A DNA stretch of 64,000 bases, taken from the NCBI GenBank assembly GCA_037893245.1, contig JBAIAA010001153.1:372001-436000 (forward strand). The letters are read 5' to 3'. The notes beneath the pieces are model-generated. The model saw only the letters and a program-made list of their open reading frames with translations, made no database searches and was not told where the DNA came from. The translations under genes were made by a program, and so were the position numbers. Within the stretch, counting starts at the first letter, position 1, and each line of letters opens with the position of its first letter. This stretch comes from Crossaster papposus (Eukaryota; Echinodermata; Asteroidea; Velatida; Solasteridae). Shown piece by piece: positions 37,201-41,659 of this stretch.

Positions 37201-40200
37201 CCCAATGACGTTAAAGTGGGATAAAGGACTGTGAAAACATACTAGTATCGATAACATTTTATCAGAAATATTATCATCATAAGTCAAAAGATTAAGATTT
37301 AAATCTCCAGAAAGAATACAATGTTTGTTTTCAGTAGAAATGCAGGTGGTTACATTATCAAAATGGTAAATAAAATCCTGATATGAAACTTGTGGTGGTT
37401 TGTACAAAACACCAATTCTCAGGCTTTTGGATGATGTTTGTCTTAATTCCATAAACAGCAATTCAAATGAGCTATTGAAGTAATTGAGATCATGACGGAT
37501 GTTATACTGAATTTCATTTACAATGTAGCACATAAACAGCAACACCGCCACCAATTGTACCTGTTCTATTGTTAGTAATTAATTTATACCCAGGTAAAGA
37601 AAACAAAGTGGAAATGTCATCTTTGAGTCATGTCTCTGTAAGAGCAATAACTAAGAATTCCTTAATTAAGCAACTAAAGAAGTAATTTTAGGGTATCAAC
37701 ATTTTTGGGGAGGCTTCGTATATTAACCCTCCTATGGTTTTACCCTTCTAAAACATTTTAAAATCTGCTTACTGGGCAAAATGGCTATAAATAAGTATGA
37801 ACCTTTCAAAACGCTCCAAAAATTGATGCTACTGCACTACTACATGTACATTGTACACCTTTCAATATATTTTAAAAGGTTTTTTTTTTCTCACACCAGT
37901 TTGTTCAGAGAGTTGTTTTCCTTTCAAAATCTTTTATACAAGTAGGTTCCTTTTGTCAGACAGTTTTCTCACCTTTCAAACCCCTTTAGTCCAGGAAACT
38001 TGAATGGTATTTTTTTCTCACACCAGTTTGTTCAAAGAGTCGTTTTAACTTTCAAAATCGTTCAAAGGTTCTTTTTGTCAGACAGTTTTCTCACCTTTCA
38101 AAACCTTTCAGTCCAGTAAACTTGAAAGGTTTTATAAAGGTCTGACAATTCTATGGCAACTGCACTATTTAGGAGGGTTAGCTAAAGTGAATAAAATCTA
38201 ACATACATGTACATGTATGGTTGGCAACAGAATTGGACTGGAGATTACAGAAATATTTTTAGGAGGAGTACTGGAACTTATGGGTAATCAGTACATAGTT
38301 ATTGGGATTTACAGTGCGTATGTTTCTAAGTTGAGGTAAATCGGAAATTAATGTAATTGGATCATTGAGGCTACTCCAAGGGTTAAAATCATGAATCACG
38401 CTCTGGAATTCAGCATGGTCAAGATAATTGAATGGTAGGATGTTGGCTGAACATTTATGACAAAATCAAGGTTGATTGTTATTGGATAGTTAGGTGTAAT
38501 CCTGAGTAGAAAGGCATGTACATGTACATTTTAAATGAACCCTATTATTACAGATATCACACAATATTCCACACTGATTTGCCTTGACAGGACGATTACA
38601 GTAGACACATGGGAACTTCACAGGCATAACAAAAGAAAAAGAAACAATAACAAAACAATTGAATTAAATGAATTAACAAAAGAACAAGAAACTATTTAAA
38701 ACAATACATAAACGAACAGCGACGTTAGGAACTTTTAATCACACCGACGAATAAACAAGCAAACTTGCGGTACTTTGTGGGAACCAACATTTTGAACAAA
38801 GGCTATATTGTAAAGGAGTACCGTTTAAATGGATTGGCAAGTTCAAGACGACCGAGGAGATTCAGCAGCTGGACTGACAGTGTATTTCCTGCCATTGATG
38901 TACAGGTCGTCGTTTCTGAAGACCGGCTTTTTACCATCTCGGTAGGCTTTCTGCATGACATCAAGCAAGATCTTTTTTGGGCAATGTCAGCAGCAGGCAT
39001 GTCTCTCAGTATAGAGATTCAGATACCTGACTTGGCCAAAAAGACTTTCGTGGCCTTTGCCCGATCCAGAACAATCTGCCTTTCCGAACTTTACCAGGAT
39101 GTGTCGGGGCTTGTCAGATGCTGATTGGGGTGGTTCGGTGTGCGTTTTCTATCTCAACCTTCACCATAACGAATCTTTCAGTCAGAAGCTGTTTTACTGG
39201 TCGTGCGGAACGATAGGGTCCTTTGACTGGTTCGCCGGCTCTGGTATTATGCCTTCAAACCGCAAGTTAAAGTTTGGAGGAAGAAGAAACTTGCCAATGA
39301 TTCCTCCATATCTCTTTGCTTTTTTTTTTTTCACATCTGCCACTCTCTTAAGTAGGGACTCTTGATTCAGGAGGGCTTCGCGAGCTTGGCATTTATGTTG
39401 TCAGCCAAATGGCTAATTTCCCGCCTCAGATCGTTATTGGCGTCGCCTTCTTGTATAGCGCCAGGCGATTGGTCAATGGGGTCATCTGACGTGTTGGCCA
39501 AGCCGTCGATTCCAGTCGAAGATGACTGAGTTTTCCCTACCCTTCTTGGCATAAAAACAGGTAGATCATCACTAATCACTAAAGCTAGTGGCGTTAGAAT
39601 GCCGATATCTTAGATTTTCATAAGATTTACGGATAATTTACTGGTCAATTGTGACGGTCCCGGCGGAGAATCAATACGACACGTCCGCTCTACATGGCTC
39701 GAATCACTACCATGAACAGTGGCGCTATTTTCATGATCGAAATGACCTCAGTTTGTGTGACTGCATCACAGACATGGAATATCACATACAAGGGTACCTT
39801 GGTGGAGCTCCAAATGTCGAAAAAGAAAAATAACAAGGTGTACAAGTACTTTACCTTATAAAGTTTGGTTTTTTTTAAAATCACGTTGCCAAAAAAAGTT
39901 ATGGATTCCCCAAAACAGAAATGCTGCCACGGTGTGTGTAATTTTTTCATGTATGTTTGTACACATTATCAAATGACGTGGTCAGGTCATTTTCAGCCAA
40001 AACGGATATAATTTGAAAAAAATACAACTTTAAAATTGCGATAACTTCAAAACCGCTTGTCCTATGAAGCTAGGAGACCTCTTATTTAATTGCAATAAGT
40101 TAAAATCAATTCAACAAATATCAAATCAACTTTGAAATTTGATGAAATTTGGATTATAATGGGATTGGGAGCTCGACATCTCTCTGCGCGTTGCAATTCG

Positions 40201-41619
40201 ACTGAAAAAAAAGCCAAATTTTCTCGAAATTTTGGAGGTAAGATTTAGCATTATTCCAGATAGTAAGACAAGAGTAAGACTAAGAGCTGAGAGTGAGAGA
40301 TTAGAGAATACACCCAGTATAATTGCGACTTCACAATTCTTCGCACAGAGTGCGCACGAAAAAGCAAAGTTTTCAACCAATTTTAGCGTGTACCGATGTG
40401 TGACCATGCGCAGCATACCGGGGGCTAGTGTAGTGGGACCAGTCTGTTCAATAGTGACAGCGCCATAGAGCATGGTAACAGGCGGTACATATGGAAACGT
40501 AAACATACTTTTACTTGATCCTCACCTGCACCATTTTGGCCATTCGCAGTCTGTCTTTGGCAATTAATCCTCTACATTTCTTGCAGCTGGCTCTGTTGCT
40601 TTTGGCATACTCGGAACGAAATGGGTATTTCCTCATGACTAGGGCCATGATGACGACAATGTTTTGTTGGTTTCTTCAGAGCTACGAGCACGACATAACG
40701 TCAAATTCACTTGTGTACTGTACACGTGTACGCATTAAAACTTTCCCGCGCCCGTACCGTACACGTAACGCGTGCGCAAATGTGCTGCGAACGGTTTTAT
40801 TAAAAACGTACAGATCGTGTCAGATTGTACACAAGTCATGTACCATTATTATTTCCGGTACCCATCCGAGTGTGTGATATGAGTGCCACCGTGTATGTAC
40901 ATGTACATGTACATTTACATGCATCAACAATAATGTCAACAATAATACCAATTCCGTTTGTATCCTTATTGATACAAATTATTTATAAAAAAATGCTGTC
41001 GTTCTCCTCCGCTGCAGTTCTTTCTTAAAACTACGTACATGTACAGCTAGTACAATCGCAGACATGCAGATTAGTGCATGAAAACTGTGGAAAGCCTGGC
41101 GCGTTGTGATAGGATACACTCGTTTTGGCATCAACACAACATGAAACGTAAACAAGCTCAGTAAATTAAGTAATTTTCAATAATATCGAAAATAATTATA
41201 TAGGAAGGGCATGTATTATGTTGGCGCGATTGCTCGATCTGCGCCATGATCGTGCATTTGTTTCGTTATTGGTCGATTTCATGACCGTGGCGGTGACAGG
41301 TCGCCTATCGCGCTGCAACTAGCCGAACACCAGTATTTCTAACTCATGGTTCTGGCGGATTTGTTTTTTTAAGCTAAAAAATAAGTAGATATTCGTCAAT
41401 AATCTTGACCGATGGCCCGCGATCGAGCGATGGCGCAGATCGCGACCAATCACTCCCAACCCACTGGGCCAACCATTCCTCCATGGGCCAACATACCTGC
41501 ACCATTAAAGCCAAGCGGAGGTCATCTTTGCTGATTATTTCTCCACAGTCTTTACATTTCGAGCGGTTACTCTTGGCGTACTCCGCGGCGAATGGGTGAT
41601 TTGACTTGGACTCCGCCAT
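10980..41619 (-). CDS. PARP1: PARP1 (poly-ADP-ribose polymerase 1), 5' half, 12 coding exons plus an alternative first exon
   Basis: PARP1 is a nuclear enzyme that binds DNA breaks and makes poly-ADP-ribose from NAD+. Twelve minus-strand exons with GT-AG junctions and matching phases encode about 521 residues that follow the known domain order: Zn1 (exons 1-3), Zn2 (3-4), Lys-rich linker (5), PADR1 with the third zinc site (6-8), BRCT (9-10) and the automodification linker ending [11 protein letters not shown] (11-12). Human PARP1 reaches the same point near residue 530, so no domain is missing up to here. Exon 12 ends in phase 1 before the WGR exon, which was not found in the remaining 10.9 kb; the gene must continue beyond position 1 or be truncated. 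The identification rests on motifs in every exon. Confidence 0.93.
11291..11354 (-). CDS. PARP1: PARP1 exon 11: automodification linker
   Basis: A short 64-bp exon with acceptor TTTTAG and donor GTATGT (11,285-11,290). It encodes [13 protein letters not shown] and ends in phase 1. The sequence is low in conservation, as expected for the linker between BRCT and WGR. It is placed by its phase match with both neighbours and by the leading VK that follows the BRCT end in the family. Confidence 0.82.
11473..12116. mobile_element. Non-coding DNA element with 35-bp ATATGTGAC inverted ends
   Basis: The left end ATATGTGACTTGTCACCACA continues through AAATGAGAGTAAAGTCG, and the right end is the complement with a single difference, giving near-perfect 35-bp terminal inverted repeats. 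The element is 644 bp with no recognisable transposase. Its termini resemble those of the hairpin MITE at 57,609-57,762 (TATGTGACC...). It lies in the PARP1 intron before exon 11. Confidence 0.75.
12306..12478. mobile_element. Hairpin MITE with near-perfect arms
   Basis: The arms begin ACACATATATGGACTGGCA and pair with the complementary right arm ending TGCCAGTCCATATGTGT. The inner arms (TCACTAGAGAACGTCTAT, GACCAGAAGGGGACCTA class words) are also complementary, so almost the whole 170 bp folds into one hairpin. It has no ORF. Confidence 0.75.
13206..13354 (-). CDS. PARP1: PARP1 exon 10: C-terminal half of the BRCT domain
   Basis: A 149-bp exon with donor GTAAGT. It encodes [12 protein letters not shown], then [10 protein letters not shown] and HSIAQWGTD, matching the family pattern of helix, VVSEDFL strand and SPWG end. 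It enters in phase 1 (codon split as G|AT, Asp) and leaves in phase 0. The BRCT Trp is present. Confidence 0.93.
13950..14025 (+). repeat. tRNA-like SINE head (Ser-like anticodon loop)
   Basis: It has an A-box-like TGGTTGAGTGGTAAGAC and a B box GGGTTCGAGTCCCAC, with a TCTGC/GCAGG anticodon stem. The anticodon loop ACTAGAAA has eight bases, and there is no long variable arm as a serine tRNA would need. It is therefore a tRNA-derived SINE head or tRNA pseudogene, not a working tRNA. Confidence 0.65.
14114..14391. mobile_element. Hairpin MITE with about 85-bp arms
   Basis: The left arm starts GCTCCATTGGTTTTTTGTCA and the right arm ends with its complement TGACAAAAAAAACAATGGAGC. Pairing continues through GCAATGC-GAGTGGCTAA and TTCCACAGTCGCGCC. 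It is about 278 bp. The open frames on both strands (103 and 72 codons) are by-products of the palindrome. It lies just 3' of PARP1 exon 9. Confidence 0.8.
14420..14577 (-). CDS. PARP1: PARP1 exon 9: N-terminal half of the BRCT domain
   Basis: A 158-bp exon with acceptor CTCCAG and donor GTGAGT (14,414-14,419). It encodes [14 protein letters not shown] and [12 protein letters not shown], the typical start of the PARP1 BRCT domain (KPL, strand, GK, helix, I-LGGK). It joins exon 8 as TC|T (Ser) and exon 10 as G|AT (Asp). The BRCT domain sits in the automodification region and mediates protein contacts. Confidence 0.93.
14692..14925. mobile_element. TTAA MITE-2, copy c
   Basis: It begins CCAGTTCGTGCCGGGATTAT and ends TCCGGCGCGAACTGG, flanked on both sides by TTAA (14,688-14,691 and 14,926-14,929). 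This is one of the best-preserved copies. It is 234 bp, non-coding and inside a PARP1 intron. Confidence 0.88.
14980..15010. repeat. Alternating ACATGT tract
   Basis: A short run of TACATG hexamers followed by imperfect units. The same hexamer run appears near 19,692, 28,411, 38,205, 40,895 and other places in the window. Confidence 0.7.
15148..15381. mobile_element. TTAA MITE-2, copy d
   Basis: It begins CCAGTTCGCGCCGGGATTAT and ends TCCGGCGCGAACTGG, with TTAA at the left (15,144-15,147) and CTAA at the right, one change from TTAA. It has the same length as copy c and high similarity, only 220 bp away. Confidence 0.86.
15386..16112. other. Intron sequence, nothing recognised
   Basis: It holds a short CAGT run (about 15,450-15,470) and AT-rich sequence. 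No element ends or coding exons were recognised. Confidence 0.4.
16113..16193 (-). CDS. PARP1: PARP1 exon 8: link from PADR1 to BRCT
   Basis: An 81-bp exon with acceptor TATAG (16,194-16,195) and donor GTAAGT (16,107-16,112). It encodes [19 protein letters not shown] and ends in GPSRS. The family pattern here is YLKKLKVKKQDRIFPP, which fits the K-rich stretch and RIF. Only this acceptor keeps phase with exon 7 (CT|T, Leu); two closer AGs do not. Confidence 0.88.
16558..16587. repeat. Polypyrimidine C-rich tract
   Basis: A run of C with scattered T. Its complement is a G-rich run with several G blocks. Confidence 0.8.
16942..17162. mobile_element. Small MITE with AAGCCGCGTTTGCATTGGA ends
   Basis: The left end AAGCCGCGTTTGCATTGGAC and right end AGTCCAATGCGAACGCGGCTT are 21-bp inverted repeats with one or two differences. 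It is 221 bp. The interior contains weaker inverted words (CCTCCGC/GCGGAGG). Confidence 0.75.
17246..17451 (-). CDS. PARP1: PARP1 exon 7: PADR1 zinc site (Zn3)
   Basis: A 206-bp exon with donor GTAAGC. It encodes [17 protein letters not shown], then [22 protein letters not shown] and VIPEDL. The four zinc ligands of the third finger are all present (CTEC, YIC, TKC), in the family's C-x2-C-x12-C-x9-C style, together with the conserved W of GWTKC. Zn3 relays DNA-break binding to the catalytic domain. Phase 0 in, phase 2 out. Confidence 0.96.
17510..17830. repeat. Dispersed repeat with a perfect DR1, copy 2
   Basis: It shares word order with 6,741-7,095, including TTGCATCTGTGACCC and GATTGCA-CTTCAA. 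It contains the perfect direct repeat TGACCTTTGACCT at 17,696-17,708. Non-coding, inside the PARP1 intron between exons 6 and 7. Confidence 0.55.
17915..18031 (-). CDS. PARP1: PARP1 exon 6: helical start of PADR1
   Basis: A 117-bp exon, phase 0 at both ends, with acceptor TTTTAG and donor GTAGGT (17,909-17,914). It encodes [15 protein letters not shown], then [19 protein letters not shown]. It matches the family's QNDLIWNIKDELKK and LKELL...Q-VP-GES pattern almost residue for residue. This helical part packs against the Zn3 site. Confidence 0.95.
18299..18400. mobile_element. TTAA MITE-2, truncated copy
   Basis: It begins CCAGTTCGTACCGG after TTAA (18,295-18,298). The following sequence shares only part of the family (TTTTGAATTTTG-type and ACACGTC words), and no right end was seen. 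It is probably a broken or rearranged copy. Confidence 0.45.
18553..18628 (+). repeat. tRNA-like SINE head
   Basis: It has A box TAGCTCAGTTAGTAGAGC and a B box AGGTTTAAGTCCC that departs from the GGTTCGA consensus. The 5' GGCA and 3' TGCCA ends could pair as an acceptor stem. The anticodon arm is a GC-rich stem with a poorly formed loop. It is a tRNA pseudogene or SINE head rather than a tRNA gene. Confidence 0.6.
18773..18938. mobile_element. Near-perfect hairpin with loop GAGCCGAAGGCGA
   Basis: The arms run from GGGAATAAATGTGTGTTC inward through AACCACTCTGTTTAATACCG and TCTGGGTGCTGATAATTACC, and pair almost without error with the right arm. The loop is GAGCCGAAGGCGA near 18,850. A second hairpin with the same loop but different arms lies at 43,428-43,560. 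It is probably the end structure of a mobile element; the family was not identified. Confidence 0.7.
19566..19835. mobile_element. MITE of the GGGGCCAATTT family, copy with ACATGT insertion
   Basis: The ends GGGGCCAATTTCATAAA and TATGAAATTGGCCCC are inverted repeats. The interior carries TTGCTTAGCAT words in both orientations and an ACATGT hexamer run (about 19,692-19,713). It is 270 bp and non-coding. Confidence 0.8.
19892..20688 (-). mobile_element. piggyBac-type element relic with tandem repeat
   Basis: TTAA lies at both ends (19,888-19,891 and 20,689-20,692). The termini CACTTTGACTGCT and AGCAGTCAAAGTG are inverted repeats of piggyBac/Looper style. On the minus strand, from about 20,420, broken frames encode [21 protein letters not shown] and an acidic Ser/Asp/Glu-rich stretch, similar to the N-terminus of PGBD transposases. 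This is followed by a run of about seven 21-bp repeats encoding GRGCGNP. The DDD catalytic core is absent. Stops and frame changes interrupt the N-terminal coding, so it is a dead deletion derivative. Two 16-bp palindromes of CCCGAGAATTCTCGGG type lie near the right end. Confidence 0.7.
20020..20175 (-). repeat. 21-bp tandem repeat encoding GRGCGNP/R
   Basis: About seven to eight units of GGTTACCACAGCCTCTGCCA-type sequence (21 bp). On the minus strand the open frame (19,991-20,227) reads them as Gly/Arg/Cys heptapeptides. It lies inside the piggyBac-type relic, so it is more likely an expanded low-complexity segment of the transposase gene than a host RGG protein. Confidence 0.8.
20875..20956 (-). 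CDS. PARP1: PARP1 exon 5: lysine-rich linker with nuclear localisation signal
   Basis: An 82-bp exon with acceptor ATACAG and donor GTGAAT. It encodes [18 protein letters not shown] followed by an acidic-basic EEKEKLK tail. In the family this segment between Zn2 and PADR1 carries the bipartite nuclear localisation signal and the caspase site; KRK and KKAKV fit the two basic clusters. DEPD precedes them and resembles a caspase cleavage motif (human DEVD), but that is only resemblance. It enters with GC|A (Ala) and leaves in phase 0. Confidence 0.9.
21110..21320. repeat. Dispersed repeat with two perfect DR1 motifs, copy 3
   Basis: TGACCTTTGACCT occurs at 21,125-21,137 and again at 21,251-21,263. 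GACCTTTAAGGACATTCAAGG-type words lie between. It lies in the PARP1 intron between exons 4 and 5. Word order is partly shared with 6,741-7,095 and 17,510-17,830. Confidence 0.5.
21409..21617 (-). CDS. PARP1: PARP1 exon 4: second half of zinc finger Zn2
   Basis: A 209-bp exon with acceptor TATCAG and donor GTACGT (21,403-21,408). It encodes [19 protein letters not shown] and [16 protein letters not shown]. The WYH-x2-C pair supplies the last two zinc ligands of Zn2, and GGF-LL--D---L matches the family's GFSLLATEDKEAL. Zn2 gives high-affinity binding to DNA ends. Phase 0 in; it ends with GC completed by exon 5. Confidence 0.95.
22238..22280. repeat. Poly-C tract
   Basis: An uninterrupted run of more than 40 cytosines. 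The length is likely uncertain in the assembly. The Pro- and Gly-rich open frames across it are artefacts of the tract. Confidence 0.95.
24583..25560. mobile_element. Harbinger-like DNA transposon relic
   Basis: Perfect 25-bp terminal inverted repeats start GGGCTGTAACTACGAAAGCT. Inside are two coding remnants in opposite directions: a plus-strand ORF (24,877-25,086) with [16 protein letters not shown], like the Myb/SANT-type protein of Harbinger elements, and minus-strand sequence (about 25,320 to 25,090) with [19 protein letters not shown], like the N-terminus of a Harbinger (HARBI1-type) transposase. The DDE core is missing, so the copy cannot move itself. No 3-bp target duplication is visible. 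It is inserted in LINE A. Confidence 0.7.
25852..26220 (+). mobile_element. TTAA MITE-1, copy 3, inserted in LINE A
   Basis: The right end CTACCT is followed by TTAA (26,221-26,224); the left end AGGTTGAATACACCATTGG has drifted from AGGTAGGATACACCATT. The flanking LINE sequence, compared with LINE B near 36,190-36,210, shows the element sits exactly in the LINE's TTAA-containing stretch. Confidence 0.85.
28390..28430. repeat. Alternating ACATGT tract
   Basis: A short run of TACATG hexamers, like those elsewhere in the window. Confidence 0.7.
28981..29376 (+). mobile_element. TTAA MITE-1, copy 4
   Basis: A 396-bp element beginning AGGTAGGATACACCATTGG and ending TATCCTACCT, flanked by TTAA at 28,977-28,980 and 29,377-29,380. 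A short ACATGT expansion lies in its right end (about 29,352-29,368). The right TTAA is shared with MITE-2 copy e, which starts at the next base. Confidence 0.88.
29381..29600. mobile_element. TTAA MITE-2, copy e
   Basis: It begins CCAGTTCGCGCTAGGATTAT and ends GACGTGAACTGG, followed by TTAA (29,601-29,604). It abuts MITE-1 copy 4 with a single TTAA between, and ends only about 40 bp from the donor of PARP1 exon 3. Confidence 0.82.
29643..29821 (-). CDS. PARP1: PARP1 exon 3: end of Zn1 and first half of Zn2
   Basis: A 179-bp exon with acceptor CGTAG and donor GTAATT. It encodes [14 protein letters not shown] (end of Zn1; family GFSELRWDDQQKVK), a Gly/Thr/Lys linker, and [12 protein letters not shown] (start of Zn2; family [12 protein letters not shown]). 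The first zinc pair of Zn2 reads C-HGLK-C, four residues apart instead of the usual two. It enters as G|CT (Ala) and leaves in phase 0. Confidence 0.95.
29878..30434. repeat. Octamer array CAGAGACG, about 555 bp
   Basis: About 65-70 units of GCAGAGAC and variants (ATGCAGAG, GTCGCAGA, GATACAGA). Units in the last 190 bp are nearly identical; those in 30,010-30,170 are more varied. Because eight is not a multiple of three, both strands show long repetitive open frames (RRDAETQ and LRLCVSAS) that are not genes. The array starts about 57 bp upstream of the PARP1 exon 3 acceptor. A duplicated block with GATGCATGTACAGAGACGC lies near 30,211-30,265. Confidence 0.95.
30435..31546. other. Intron sequence, nothing recognised
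   Basis: Part of PARP1 intron 2. Short open frames on both strands have no recognisable domain. A G tract lies near 31,440-31,451 and an A tract near 31,362. Confidence 0.4.
31547..32789. mobile_element. Long palindrome (foldback) with about 595-bp arms
   Basis: The ends TAGTCCAGG and CCTGGACTA are inverted, and arms of about 595 bp (to about 32,142 and from about 32,207) pair with very few differences around a loop of about 65 bp. The outermost 60 bp have diverged more. It has no ORF with a recognisable domain. A TA target duplication is possible but cannot be told from the palindrome. It lies in PARP1 intron 2, about 45 bp downstream of the exon 2 donor. Confidence 0.85.
32834..32927 (-). 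CDS. PARP1: PARP1 exon 2: middle of zinc finger Zn1
   Basis: A 94-bp exon with acceptor AACCAG and donor GTAAGA (32,828-32,833). It encodes [20 protein letters not shown], nearly the same as the family's [20 protein letters not shown]; WYH-x2-C supplies the last two Zn1 zinc ligands. It is phase 0 at its start, matching both alternative first exons, and phase 1 at its end. Confidence 0.96.
32939..33018. repeat. Decamer array ATTAAACAAA, eight units
   Basis: About eight near-perfect 10-bp units. On the minus strand it reads as T-rich TTTGTTTAAT repeats that end about 12 bp upstream of the exon 2 acceptor, so it forms that site's polypyrimidine tract. Confidence 0.95.
33050..34163. other. Intron 1 sequence with a dispersed repeat fragment
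   Basis: The words CTGGTTCCCAGGCCAAATAATTCTGACTATGTCTGATGAATTATTA near 33,465-33,510 recur at about 43,688-43,735, so this is a dispersed repeat. A G tract lies at about 34,094-34,110. Nothing coding was recognised. Confidence 0.4.
34164..34213 (-). mobile_element. TTAA MITE-2 fragment, inverted
   Basis: Fifty bases match the left part of MITE-2 in reverse: CTCGGCTCGGTGATGTTAAA followed by ATAATC and an AACTGG end. The rest of the element is absent. Confidence 0.65.
34260..35215 (-). mobile_element. LINE fragment C (endonuclease-RT linker and RT start)
   Basis: The minus strand encodes in broken frames [20 protein letters not shown] and [10 protein letters not shown], typical of the linker between endonuclease and RT in CR1-like LINEs, then [17 protein letters not shown] and SAIVEPLT, the start of RT. 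Stops and frame changes are frequent. It lies directly behind the 3' end of LINE B in the same direction and differs from it, so it is a separate insertion. Confidence 0.65.
35562..36240 (-). CDS. LINE B C-terminal domains
   Basis: Two abutting frames (36,240-35,851 and 35,864-35,562) read [34 protein letters not shown] and then [12 protein letters not shown] and [12 protein letters not shown], the usual C-terminus of CR1/L2-like LINE proteins. The frame change between them and the gap to the RT frame show that the copy is dead. Confidence 0.85.
36267..37049 (-). CDS. LINE B reverse transcriptase core
   Basis: This is the longest intact frame of the LINE (260 codons): [56 protein letters not shown] and FMYADD, the standard RT blocks in order. 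The catalytic aspartates are present. It is open from RT block 0 to beyond the YADD box and then leaves the family frame ([10 protein letters not shown]). It supports reading the rest of the region as one LINE. Confidence 0.92.
   Translation of the reverse strand: MSVGKATGPDGISVKMIKIASPYIIKSLTHIVNLSIRCERYPKDWKHALVTPIHKGGDKCSTGNYRPISILPIISKILERWVHSSVYRYLDENNLIPSCQSGFRPLHSTESTLHDLTNKCFAAMENGQVTGSVFIDLSKAFDCVDHEILLKKLERMNMSSSVINWFKSYLSERSQSVNIGGTISKVLSVNTGVPQGSILGPLLFIVYTSDLPFCIAPNCNLFMYADDSTLTCSSSNINIIESSLNLQLLLVFTTGAEETS
37722..38181. mobile_element. 460-bp insertion in LINE B with TAACCCTCCTA ends
   Basis: The left end TAACCCTCCTA and right end TAGGAGGGTTA are 11-bp inverted repeats. Inside, a unit of about 130 bp (TTCTCACACCAGTTTGTTCA ... 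GTCAGACAGTTTTCTCACCT) occurs twice in tandem (about 37,880-38,010 and 38,011-38,130). The insertion interrupts LINE B between the PHD finger and the endonuclease. It is probably a small DNA element; the target site may be TTAA or TA. Confidence 0.6.
38700..39579 (-). CDS. LINE B ORF1-like remnant
   Basis: Minus-strand frames upstream of the PHD finger read [29 protein letters not shown] (39,579-39,367) and later [11 protein letters not shown] in one frame and [20 protein letters not shown] in another. A basic, helix-rich protein ending with a LYING-KYT type segment fits ORF1 of LINEs. The assignment rests on position and style more than on a firm motif. Frames change at least twice. Confidence 0.5.
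39620..40525. other. Intron 1 start, nothing recognised
   Basis: AT-rich sequence between LINE B and exon 1a. The 126-codon minus-strand frame at 40,126-40,506 lies just downstream of the exon 1a donor and has no recognisable domain. Confidence 0.4.
40526..40648 (-). CDS. PARP1: PARP1 alternative first exon 1a: first half of Zn1
   Basis: A 123-bp exon from ATG (40,646-40,648) to donor GTGAGG (40,520-40,525), phase 0. It encodes [20 protein letters not shown], then [34 protein letters not shown] and KD-LRMA-MVQ match the family, where exon 1 also ends at MVQ. Both zinc cysteines and the DNA-contacting arginines after SN and before MA are present. A second Met at codon 5 is possible. It is 23/41 identical to exon 1b upstream. 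Either exon can join exon 2 in phase. Confidence 0.85.
41497..41619 (-). CDS. PARP1: PARP1 alternative first exon 1b: first half of Zn1
   Basis: A 123-bp exon from ATG (41,617-41,619) to donor GTATGT (41,491-41,496), phase 0. It encodes [20 protein letters not shown], then [21 protein letters not shown]. The MAES start is shared with vertebrate PARP1, so this may be the ancestral first exon. An upstream in-frame Met at codon -5 also exists (MKQID). The exon has the same length and splice phase as exon 1a, 849 bp downstream. Confidence 0.87.
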
Positions 41620-41639
41620 ATCAATTTGTTTCAATCAAG

Positions 41640-41652
41640 TATATAAATAGGA
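41640..41652 (-). promoter_or_regulatory. TATA-like motif upstream of exon 1b
   Basis: On the minus strand CCTATTTATATACTTG lies about 20-35 bp before the exon 1b ATG. That is close for a TATA box with any 5' UTR, so the true start site may lie elsewhere. The motif is seen; function is not shown. Confidence 0.25.
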
Positions 41653-41659
41653 GAACAGT

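Larger units (their letters stand above)
35230..39600 (-). mobile_element. CR1-like LINE copy B, nearly full but broken
   Basis: In 5'-to-3' order on the minus strand: an ORF1-like stretch (39,579 to about 38,700); a PHD-type zinc finger (about 38,622-38,515, CVYC, CDIC, HLKC); an apurinic-type endonuclease remnant (37,554-37,192, [11 protein letters not shown]); a reverse transcriptase (37,049-36,267) with NYRPISILP and FMYADD; a thumb region (36,240-35,851, [11 protein letters not shown]); and a C-terminal domain (35,864-35,562, [10 protein letters not shown]). Several frame changes and a 460-bp insertion (37,722-38,181) make it dead. The 3' end near 35,230 runs into TTATT-type repeats. It sits in PARP1 intron 1, in the same direction as the gene. 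Confidence 0.85.

Noticed and set aside
35230-39600. An LTR retrotransposon or endogenous retrovirus
   Set aside because: The RT has LINE-type blocks ([15 protein letters not shown]), an apurinic-type endonuclease and PHD finger lie upstream, and no long terminal repeats, protease or integrase were seen.
40126-40506. A 126-codon minus-strand gene just below exon 1a
   Set aside because: It begins inside intron 1 right after the exon 1a donor and has no recognisable domain; it is probably a chance frame.
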